A DNA stretch of 7,332 bases, taken from the NCBI GenBank assembly GCA_029287335.1, contig JARFRI010000272.1:1-7332 (forward strand), in the 5' to 3' direction. Source of the DNA: Phycisphaera sp. Its GTDB lineage: Bacteria > Planctomycetota > Phycisphaerae > Phycisphaerales > Phycisphaeraceae. A program made the position numbers and the translations under genes. The notes beneath the pieces are model-generated. The model searched no databases. It saw only the letters and a list, made by a program, of their open reading frames with translations, and was not told the origin of the DNA. Below are positions 1 to 5,290 of the stretch, one piece after another (the first letter of the stretch is position 1; each line of letters opens with the position of its first letter).

Positions 1-1
1 G

Positions 2-709
2 GGCTACAGCTTCATCAACGACCTGCAGGTCGATGTCCTGCTCAACGCCACGCAGGCCAATGAACGGGCCATCTCACTGACCGCACCGCGGGTGACCTTC
101 TTTAACGGCCAACGCGCTTACGCCATGGTCGCCACACAGACCGCGTTCGTCTCTGACCTCGAACCTATCCCCGACTCCGTCGGCTTTGACCCCACCATCT
201 CGGTCATCACCACCGGCGTCGTCCTCGACGTCGAGGGCACCATCTCCTCGGACCGCCGCTACGTCACCATGACCCTGCGGCCCTCCCTGGCCAACCTCGT
301 CTCGCTGACCACTTTCGGCGTCGGTGGCGGAGGTACCCTGCCCGGTCCTGACGGAATCCTAGGTACGGCTGACGACGTCACCGCTGGCGGAGGCAACGTC
401 CAAGTCCCCGAGATCCAGATCACTCAGGTCCGCAACACCGTCTCCATCCCAGACCGCGGCACCCTGGTCGTCGGTGGTCAACGGCTTGTCGGCGAGATCG
501 AAACCGAGGTCGGCGTCCCCGTCCTCTCCAAGATCCCGGTCCTCAACCGCTTGTTCACCCAGACCTCCAGCGCTCAAGACGAACGCACCCTGCTGATCCT
601 CGTCCGCCCAACGATCATCATCCAGTCCGAACAGGAAGACGTCCTCTTCCCCGGCCTGAACGACGACCCCGAAGGCTACAACGTCGGCAACTACAACCCG
701 CTGCCGTGA
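2..709 (+). CDS. Secretin C-terminal domain (GspD/PilQ-type outer-membrane channel), 5'-truncated by window edge
   Basis: Reading frame open from base 2 to TGA at 707-709, giving 235 residues with no start in the window; GTG at 92 is internal, because the 30 residues before it (VDVLLNATQANERAISLTAPR) are already typical secretin sequence. Secretins form the multimeric outer-membrane gate of type II secretion or type IV pilus systems. Visible family signs: the L-T-A-P-R-V-T-F-F-N-G-Q segment, the amphipathic strand VTMTLRPSLANLV, then GTLVVGGQRLVGEIETEVG followed by the signature VPVLSKIPVLNRLF (about 515-556) and the closing strand RTLLILVRPTIII. A Gly-rich insert (about 317-397) carrying PDGILGTADDV sits in the barrel/gate region. 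A roughly 30-residue acidic, Asn/Pro-containing tail follows the last strand. GspD cannot be told from PilQ or a tad-type secretin, because the N-terminal N-domains that decide this are outside the window. The gene ends 22 bp before the terminator stem. Confidence 0.92.
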   Translation, partial: GYSFINDLQVDVLLNATQANERAISLTAPRVTFFNGQRAYAMVATQTAFVSDLEPIPDSVGFDPTISVITTGVVLDVEGTISSDRRYVTMTLRPSLANLVSLTTFGVGGGGTLPGPDGILGTADDVTAGGGNVQVPEIQITQVRNTVSIPDRGTLVVGGQRLVGEIETEVGVPVLSKIPVLNRLFTQTSSAQDERTLLILVRPTIIIQSEQEDVLFPGLNDDPEGYNVGNYNPLP

Positions 710-731
710 TCAGCTCAAGACCATTCAAACT

Positions 732-763
732 AAAAACGCCCGGTTCGCACCGGGCGTTTTTTT
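732..763. terminator. Bidirectional rho-independent terminator between convergent genes
   Basis: A perfect stem pairs 732-744 with 749-761 around a TCGC loop (745-748). The core is ACGCCCGGT/ACCGGGCGT. A seven-base T-tract (757-763) follows on the plus strand and a five-base A-tract (732-736) precedes it, which reads as a T-tract on the minus strand. It lies 22 bp after the secretin stop and about 60 bp beyond the stop of the minus-strand DHS-like gene, so it can end both transcripts. The remaining bases 764-823 show nothing else convincing. Confidence 0.93.
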
Positions 764-823
764 ATGGATATAGCCAATCCCTGTTCGCAGCGGCTTGGTC
801 ACGTGGTCAAAACGGGATGTAGC

Positions 824-1846
824 TCAATCCCCAAGCACATAACCAAAGATCAGCGGTGCGACGATTGATGCGTCGGATTGGATCATGAACTTGGGCGTAT
901 CGATCTGGAGCTTGCCCCAGGTGATTTTCTCGTTGGGTACCGCACCGCTGTACCCGCCGTAGCTGGTCGGGGCGTCGCAGACCTGGGCGAAGTAGCCCCA
1001 GAACGGGGTCTGCTCCCACTCGAGGTCCTGGATCATCATGGGCACAGCACAGATGGGGAAGTCGCCAGCGATGCCGCCACCGATCTGGAAGAAGCCGATA
1101 CTCGGTTTGTCCGTGCCCTGGTTGCAGGCTGTGCGGTACCAGTTGGCGAGCATGACCATCGCCTCGGTGCCGAGCTTGACGACGTCGCCGTGGTTCTCGA
1201 TCCCGCGTTTCATCGCCCAGCCGGTAAACATGTTGCCCTGGGTCGAGTCTTCCCAGCCCGGGGTGACAATGGGAATATTCTTTTCCATGGCCGCGAGCAT
1301 CCACGAGTCCTCGGCGGGCATCTGGTAGTGCTGGGCCAGGTCGTCCTGCCGCAGCACATCCCAGTAGTACTCGTAGGGGAATTGGCGGGTCTTGTTCTTG
1401 ACCGCGGCGTCGTAGAGGTCGTAGAGGCGCTGCTCGACATGACGCATGACGTCTTCGGGGATACAGGTATCGGTGACGCGGTTAAAACCTTTGTCATAGA
1501 GCTTCTGCTCTTCCTCGGGCGATAGGCCTCGCCAGTCCGGGCACCACTCGTACTCGTTGCCCGCCAGCAGGAGGAAGATGTCTTCTTCCAGGTTGGCACC
1601 GGTACAGGAGATGGCGTGGACCTTGTCTTCACGGATCATGCGTGCCAGGACTCGGCCGATCCCCGCGGTGGACATTGCACCCGAGAGCGTGACCATCATC
1701 TTGCCGCCGGCGTCGAGGTGCTCAACATAGCCCTTCGCCGCGGCGAGCGTCTCGCGGGCGTTGAAGTTCGTGTAGTGCCGTTGCATGAAGCTGCGGAGCT
1801 GGCCGGTGTCGGTTTGGAACGGCTTAGTGGTATCTGCTTGGGTCAT
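824..1846 (-). CDS. Deoxyhypusine synthase family protein (bacterial DHS-like; probable polyamine enzyme)
   Basis: 340 residues from ATG at 1846 to TGA at 824. Eukaryotic and archaeal DHS transfers the aminobutyl group of spermidine, NAD-dependently, to a lysine of eIF5A. Bacteria lack eIF5A, and characterised relatives of this fold make homospermidine or related polyamines, which is the likelier role here. Seen in sequence: an N-terminal NAD-side segment MVTLSGAMSTAGIGR (51-65), CTGANLEEDIF (81-91), VTPGWEDS (194-201), IGGGIAGDF (255-263), and the C-terminal SGAVPNEKITWGK (300-312) with the catalytic lysine at K312 (codon 913-911), then SDASIVAPL (324-332). The length is close to DHS. The KHH motif found after GGG in eukaryotic DHS is replaced here by GDF, so true deoxyhypusine synthesis is doubtful. 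The ribosome site is weak (AAGAGA just upstream). The gene lies downstream of dapB on the same strand, across a 185-bp repeat-bearing gap, and ends at the shared terminator. Confidence 0.9.
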   Translation of the reverse strand: MTQADTTKPFQTDTGQLRSFMQRHYTNFNARETLAAAKGYVEHLDAGGKMMVTLSGAMSTAGIGRVLARMIREDKVHAISCTGANLEEDIFLLLAGNEYEWCPDWRGLSPEEEQKLYDKGFNRVTDTCIPEDVMRHVEQRLYDLYDAAVKNKTRQFPYEYYWDVLRQDDLAQHYQMPAEDSWMLAAMEKNIPIVTPGWEDSTQGNMFTGWAMKRGIENHGDVVKLGTEAMVMLANWYRTACNQGTDKPSIGFFQIGGGIAGDFPICAVPMMIQDLEWEQTPFWGYFAQVCDAPTSYGGYSGAVPNEKITWGKLQIDTPKFMIQSDASIVAPLIFGYVLGD

Positions 1847-1869
1847 GGCGTTTCTCTTGTTCGTTTTTC

Positions 1870-2010
1870 AACGCCAAGACGCCAAAGCGCCAAGACGCCA
1901 AGAATACGTGAGCAAAACATAGATGCCGCGCTCGTCACTTCTTGATTGAATCGATTGATGGTGTCGTGTTGCCTTAAGTTGGCGTCTTGGCAACTTGGCG
2001 TCTTGGCGTT
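1870..2010. repeat. Inverted repeat of tandem octamers (CGCCAAGA), two 32-bp arms around a 77-bp centre
   Basis: The left arm 1870-1901 and the reverse complement of the right arm 1979-2010 agree at 29 of 32 positions; the three mismatches are adjacent and central. Each arm is itself a run of four octamers. On the left, 1872-1903 reads CGCCAAGA, CGCCAAAG, CGCCAAGA, CGCCAAGA. The right arm carries the same pattern in reverse orientation (CGCCAAGA, CGCCAAGT, TGCCAAGA, CGCCAA..). The centre (1902-1978) has no ORF worth calling; it contains GATTGAATCGATTGA with the palindrome AATCGATT at 1949-1956. The element fills most of the gap between dapB and the DHS-like gene. Neither arm is followed by a T-tract, so it is not a standard terminator, and I see no flanking target duplication or transposase. 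In RNA it could form a long hairpin between the two minus-strand genes. Whether it is a MITE-like or REP-like dispersed element cannot be told from one copy. Confidence 0.9.
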
Positions 2011-2031
2011 AAAACCGAGCCCGTCACAAAC

Positions 2032-2820
2032 TCAAATCCCCAGCACATCCGTCATGTCGTATCGGCCGGGTGCTTTGCCGGCCAGCCACTTCGCGGCGCG
2101 CAGGGCACCGAGTGCGTAGCTGTCTCGGCTGGTGGAGACGTGCTTGATCTCCAGTCGTTCGCCGATGCCCGCGAAGAAGGCGGTGTGTTGGCCGGGGTCG
2201 TCGCCGATGCGAAGGGTCTGGACGGTGATGTCTGATGTTTTGCGGGGCGCGTCGCCGTGGCGGGCAAAGACGAGGGCTTGCTCGGGGTCTCGGCCGGTGG
2301 CTTGGCAGAGCTTGTGGGCCAGGGTCAGCGCGGTGCCGGAGGGGGCATCTTGTTTGTAACGGTGGTGGGCTTCGAGGACTTCGATGTCGTAGCCTTCGAG
2401 CAGTTGGGCGGCCTCGGCGGCGAGCTTCCACATCACGTTGACGACGAGGGAGAAGTTGGTGGCCTGCAGGACAGGGATGGTGGCGGCGGCCTGGTTTAAG
2501 GCGTTGTCATCTTCCGGGGTCAGGCCGGTGGTGCCGACGACAATCGGCAGCTTGCGGTTGATACAGTCGGTTAATGCGCGGCGGAAGCCTTCGGGCAGGG
2601 AGAAGTCGATCAGCGCATCGCACTGGATATCGCCAAGGTTGTCGGTAAGCGCAAAGCCGAGCGTGCCACAGCCGGCGAGGGTGCCCGCATCGGTGCCGAG
2701 ATCGGCGTTGCCGGCGTGCTCAATCGCAGCGACGGGGTTGAGCGTGCTGTCTTGTTCGGCGAGCGCGACGAGCCGACGGCCCATCCGCCCCGCCGCACCG
2801 TGGATCGCGAGTTTTGTCAT
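2032..2820 (-). CDS. dapB: 4-hydroxy-tetrahydrodipicolinate reductase
   Basis: 262 residues. The enzyme reduces 4-hydroxy-tetrahydrodipicolinate to tetrahydrodipicolinate with NAD(P)H in the cytosol, on the route to diaminopimelate (peptidoglycan) and lysine. Seen: the Rossmann dinucleotide loop GAAGRMG (8-14), IDFSLPEG (71-78), VVGTTG (94-99), the structural segment TNFSLVVNVMWKL (121-133), the catalytic HHRYK (152-156, corresponding to HHRHK in E. coli) with the lysine present, DAPSGTAL (158-165), and the C-terminal GQHTAFFAGIGERLEI through YDMTDVLGI. After beta-strand 2 the sequence is A-I-E-H where E. coli has L-E-R; the acid that holds the NADH ribose is kept and the arginine is His, so NADH use is plausible (inference). 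I chose ATG at 2820 because AGGAA (2832-2828) lies 7 nt upstream and the protein then opens directly with the Rossmann strand. An in-frame ATG at 2880 would add 20 non-conserved residues and overlap the promoter. Confidence 0.97.
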   Translation of the reverse strand: MTKLAIHGAAGRMGRRLVALAEQDSTLNPVAAIEHAGNADLGTDAGTLAGCGTLGFALTDNLGDIQCDALIDFSLPEGFRRALTDCINRKLPIVVGTTGLTPEDDNALNQAAATIPVLQATNFSLVVNVMWKLAAEAAQLLEGYDIEVLEAHHRYKQDAPSGTALTLAHKLCQATGRDPEQALVFARHGDAPRKTSDITVQTLRIGDDPGQHTAFFAGIGERLEIKHVSTSRDSYALGALRAAKWLAGKAPGRYDMTDVLGI

Positions 2821-2851
2821 GGCGAGATTCCTGTGTTTTTTCGGATCGGCG

Positions 2852-2880
2852 ACGATACTCTGGCATGCGAATGAAGGCAA
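2852..2880 (-). promoter_or_regulatory. Candidate sigma-70-type promoter for dapB
   Basis: On the minus strand TTGCCT (2880-2875) is followed after exactly 17 nt by TATCGT (2857-2852). Each hexamer matches four of six consensus positions. A start near 2845 would give a leader of about 25 nt holding the AGGAA ribosome site. This is pattern matching only; the -35 box lies just left of the -10 box of the divergent promoter. Confidence 0.35.
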
Positions 2881-2886
2881 ACCGCA

Positions 2887-2892
2887 TATAAT
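2887..2892 (+). promoter_or_regulatory. Perfect TATAAT -10 box for the TPR-kdsB transcript
   Basis: TATAAT occurs at 2887-2892 in otherwise GC-rich DNA, upstream of the plus-strand genes. No good -35 hexamer lies at 16-18 nt; the nearest resemblance, CTGGCA at 2860-2865, is 21 nt away. A start near 2899 would leave a leader of about 80 nt before the TTG codon at 2980. The box is exact, but the missing -35 limits the call. Confidence 0.5.
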
Positions 2893-2900
2893 GAATTGAC

Positions 2901-2945
2901 ACGCCTGGCCCGGTGCTGCGTGGGGTCACGCCCTCCAGCAGGCGT
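2901..2945 (+). other. Foldable 5' leader (nested hairpin) upstream of the TPR gene
   Basis: ACGCCTG (2901-2907) pairs perfectly with CAGGCGT (2939-2945). Enclosed in it is a second perfect hairpin, GCGTG (2918-2922) with CACGC (2927-2931) around a GGGT loop. The structure would begin almost at the predicted transcript start set by the TATAAT box. It matches no riboswitch, SRP RNA or other RNA family I know; in particular there is no GGAAG SRP tetraloop region. It could be a regulatory leader, a small RNA, or a chance fold in GC-rich sequence. Confidence 0.4.
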
Positions 2946-2969
2946 AAGAGATAGTCTGTTACGAGAGTT

Positions 2970-2975
2970 GAGGTG
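2970..2975 (+). promoter_or_regulatory. Shine-Dalgarno site that fixes the TTG start of the TPR gene
   Basis: GAGGTG at 2970-2975 lies just before TTG at 2980 (6 nt from the GAGG core), the best-placed ribosome site in the region. It supports starting translation at 2980 rather than at TTG 2896. Confidence 0.6.
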
Positions 2976-2979
2976 TGTT

Positions 2980-4464
2980 TTGGCGTTATTTGGCTTAGGC
3001 AAAAAAAGCGACAGTGCGAAGAGTGCGTCGGCAGGACCCGGCGACGACGGCGAGGGCTTCAAACGGTCCCTCCGCAAAGCGAACACGTTTTTTGACTACG
3101 GCGACACCGCTGCGGACTCAAAAAACTTCGACTATGCCGTGGAATGCTACATCGGCGGACTGCGGCACAACCCCGACATGCTCGAACGCCACGAGAAGCT
3201 GCACGACATCGCCAAGCGCCGCAACGTCAACGGCGGCAAGCCCATGAAGGCCAAGGCGATCGGCCCCAGTGCCGTGGACAAGATGCTGCGGGCCGAGAAG
3301 AACTGGGCCTGCGACTGGAACAACGTCCAGCACATGGCGGACATGATCGACGCGGCGGTCGAAGCAGACCTGCGCGAAGGCGAGGAAGCGACCCTCGGCG
3401 ACATCGCCAAATGGGTCGCGGCACTGGCCTTGCAGTACAACGCGAACCCGAACACCAAGCCAAACCGTCGGGTGTACCTGCGCATTGTCGATGCGATGGA
3501 GAAGGTCAACGGCTTTGAGCTTGCTCTGCAAGCGGCTCAGCGGGCGCTGATGCTCCGTGAGGACGACACGCTGCGTGCCCGGATCAAGGACCTCACCGCG
3601 CAGCGCTACACCCACGAGTCTGCCTCCAACAGCGCAGAAGGCGGGTCGCGTAAGAACCTCAAGAACGCGGGCGAACAAGAAGCGATCCAAGCGGGCCTGG
3701 ACACCTCGGGCACGAAGACGGATCAGCTCATTGCGGCGATGCGCGAGCAGTACGAGGAAGCGCCCGAAGACATTGATCGGCTGCAGAAGCTGGTCGATGC
3801 GTTGACCCGTGCTGAGACGATCGAACACGAGCAAGAGGCGGTCGAACTGTTGCTGCAGGCACACGAGCAGACCGGTCAGTACCGCTACAAGGTCAAGGCG
3901 GGCGACGTGAAGCTCAAGGGGATCAACCGCGCGCTGCGTTCGCTCAACGAGAAGGCCAAGGCCGGCGACGAGAAGGCTGCGGCCATGCTGCAGGAAGGCC
4001 TGAAGAAGCGTCTGGCTTTTGAGCTGAAGGAATATACCGAGCGTGCTCAGAACTACCCGACGGACCTGAAGCTCAAGTTCGAGTTGGCCAAGCGCCAGTT
4101 CCAGGCCGGGCAGTTTGACGACGCGATCGGCAACTTCCAGGAAGCGACGCGCGAGCCAAAAAGCCGGTCGGCGGCGCACCTGTTCCTTGGCCGATGCTTC
4201 GTGAAGAAGCAGTGGATGGACGAGGCGATGAGCACGGTCGAAAAAGGCTTGGAGAAGCATGCCGAGCCCGACGACGCGATCGGCAAGGAGATGCGCTACG
4301 ACCTGATGATGATCAAGATGGAAATTGCCAAGGAAAAACGCGACGCAGAGCTTGCCAAGCAGTCACAAGACCTGGCCTCGGAGCTGCTCCAGACCGACAT
4401 CAACTACAAAGACATCCGCAAGAAGATGGATGAGGTCAAGTCGCTGGTTGGTGAACTCAAGTGA
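2980..4464 (+). CDS. TPR-repeat protein of unknown function
   Basis: 494 residues from TTG at 2980, beginning MALFGLGKKSDSAK, to TGA at 4462-4464. This start has a ribosome site at 2970-2975. The same frame is open back to TTG 2896, but that stretch lies in the structured leader and encodes an unlikely Arg/Cys-rich segment. There is no signal peptide or membrane segment, so it is probably cytoplasmic. Helical, charge-rich sequence throughout. The clearest tetratricopeptide units are about 36-67 (DYGDTAADSKNFDYAVECYI), 362-395 (LKFELAKRQFQAGQFDDAIG) and 396-429 (HLFLGRCFVKKQWMDEAMST). Weaker helical repeats occur at 145-205 and 250-300, and residues 435-494 look like coiled coil. A low-complexity linker (212-232) splits the halves. 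TPR arrays bind partner proteins; none is identifiable here. The stop overlaps the kdsB start by 4 bp, suggesting translational coupling. I do not recognise a named family. Confidence 0.82.
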   Translation: MALFGLGKKSDSAKSASAGPGDDGEGFKRSLRKANTFFDYGDTAADSKNFDYAVECYIGGLRHNPDMLERHEKLHDIAKRRNVNGGKPMKAKAIGPSAVDKMLRAEKNWACDWNNVQHMADMIDAAVEADLREGEEATLGDIAKWVAALALQYNANPNTKPNRRVYLRIVDAMEKVNGFELALQAAQRALMLREDDTLRARIKDLTAQRYTHESASNSAEGGSRKNLKNAGEQEAIQAGLDTSGTKTDQLIAAMREQYEEAPEDIDRLQKLVDALTRAETIEHEQEAVELLLQAHEQTGQYRYKVKAGDVKLKGINRALRSLNEKAKAGDEKAAAMLQEGLKKRLAFELKEYTERAQNYPTDLKLKFELAKRQFQAGQFDDAIGNFQEATREPKSRSAAHLFLGRCFVKKQWMDEAMSTVEKGLEKHAEPDDAIGKEMRYDLMMIKMEIAKEKRDAELAKQSQDLASELLQTDINYKDIRKKMDEVKSLVGELK

Positions 4465-5231
4465 TCAAAGCCCTAGCCATCATCCCCGCGCGGATGAGTT
4501 CGACGCGATTGCCCGGCAAGCCGCTATTGGCGGAGACCGGCAAGCCGTTGATCCAACATGTCGTCGAAAACGCGAGCAAAGCGAACCGCTTGGATCGCAT
4601 CGTTGTCGCAACCGATGATCAAGTCATCATCGACGCGGTACACCGCTTCGGCGGCGAAGCGGTGCTGACCGGGGCGCACCCCAACGGCACCTCACGCTTG
4701 GCTGAAGCCCTTACGCTGATCGACGCGGATCACGAACTGATCATCAATGTGCAAGGCGACGAGCCGGAGATTAACCCGGCCGTCATCGATGCGCTGGTTG
4801 ATGGCATTACAGCAGACGCCGATGCACCGATGGCGACGTTGTGCTCGCGTTTTGCAGATGATGAAGATCCGAAGAATCCGAACATCGTGAAGCTGGTGCG
4901 CGATGTACGTGGCCGGGCGATGTACTTTTCGCGGTCGCTGATCCCGTTTGATCGGGATGCGGGTGGGGTGAGTGGTGTGAGTGCTAAGCCGCAAGCGGCC
5001 GGGGTGTACTGGAAGCACCCGGGGTTGTACGCGTATCGCCGAGATTTCTTGTTGAACGTCTACCCGTCGCTGTCGCCGACGCCGTTGGAGGAGCTCGAAA
5101 AACTCGAGCAACTCCGCGTGCTCGAGCACGGCCACGCCATCGCGGTCATCGAGGCCGACGCCCCCGAACCCGGCATCGACACGCCCGAGCAGTACGCCGC
5201 GTTTGTAGATCGTTTCAAACTGGCTCAATAG
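4461..5231 (+). CDS. kdsB: 3-deoxy-manno-octulosonate cytidylyltransferase (CMP-KDO synthetase)
   Basis: 256 residues (E. coli about 248), GTG start at 4461 overlapping the TPR stop as GTGA, with GGTGA at 4450-4454 as ribosome site. It joins KDO to CMP from CTP, in the cytosol, to activate KDO for lipid A-core LPS. Seen: the nucleotide-binding IPARMSSTRLPGKPL (8-22), ATDD (50-53), GTSRLAEA (76-83), the Mg-binding NVQGDEP (96-102, D100), YFSRSLIPFDRD (155-166), the KDO-side KHPGLYAYR (185-193), LEELEKLEQLRVLE (209-222) and the late metal-binding GIDTPEQ (238-244, D240). The GTDR/GTER motif of most members is GTSR here. The combination HPGLYAYR plus EKLEQLR separates it from other sugar cytidylyltransferases. 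It lies 59 bp before pyrG, which makes its substrate CTP. Confidence 0.96.
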   Translation: MIKALAIIPARMSSTRLPGKPLLAETGKPLIQHVVENASKANRLDRIVVATDDQVIIDAVHRFGGEAVLTGAHPNGTSRLAEALTLIDADHELIINVQGDEPEINPAVIDALVDGITADADAPMATLCSRFADDEDPKNPNIVKLVRDVRGRAMYFSRSLIPFDRDAGGVSGVSAKPQAAGVYWKHPGLYAYRRDFLLNVYPSLSPTPLEELEKLEQLRVLEHGHAIAVIEADAPEPGIDTPEQYAAFVDRFKLAQ

Positions 5232-5256
5232 GCCTCATCCACGATGTTTTTCTACC

Positions 5257-5285
5257 TTGTCCCTGACCGGCTGGCGCGGTACAGT
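5257..5285 (+). promoter_or_regulatory. Candidate promoter directly before pyrG
   Basis: TTGTCC (5257-5262), 17 nt spacer, TACAGT (5280-5285); each hexamer matches four of six consensus positions. The predicted start falls at about 5291-5292, at the A of the pyrG ATG, and no ribosome site is visible before that ATG. Read-through from kdsB is an equally good explanation for pyrG expression, since no terminator is seen in the 59-bp gap. Confidence 0.28.
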
Positions 5286-5290
5286 TGGTT

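Noticed and set aside
878..1525. Plus-strand ORF opposite the DHS-like gene
   Set aside because: The minus-strand frame carries conserved DHS motifs along its whole length; the plus-strand product is featureless.
1872..1903. CRISPR array
   Set aside because: The units are 8 bp and directly abutting with no spacers, and the second array is inverted. This does not fit CRISPR.
2032..2880. Longer dapB form starting at ATG 2880
   Set aside because: The extra 20 residues resemble nothing in DapB, and ATG 2820 has a well-spaced AGGAA and opens directly with the Rossmann strand.
1987..2899. Overlapping small plus-strand ORFs opposite dapB
   Set aside because: They are short, overlap one another, lack ribosome sites and motifs, and lie opposite an unambiguous dapB.
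2896..2979. Extended TPR protein starting at TTG 2896
   Set aside because: This start lies only 4 nt after the TATAAT box, so it would be upstream of or at the transcript start, and it lacks a ribosome site. TTG 2980 has GAGGTG in place.
2901..2980. SRP RNA or a known riboswitch in the TPR leader
   Set aside because: The GC-rich hairpins prompted the check, but the SRP GGAAG apical region and the riboswitch core motifs I know are absent.
3118..4260. Long minus-strand ORF (380 codons) opposite the TPR gene
   Set aside because: Its translation is low-complexity Leu/Arg/Val-rich with no domain. The plus strand holds a coherent TPR protein with ribosome site and operon context. It is a codon-bias shadow of GC-rich coding DNA.
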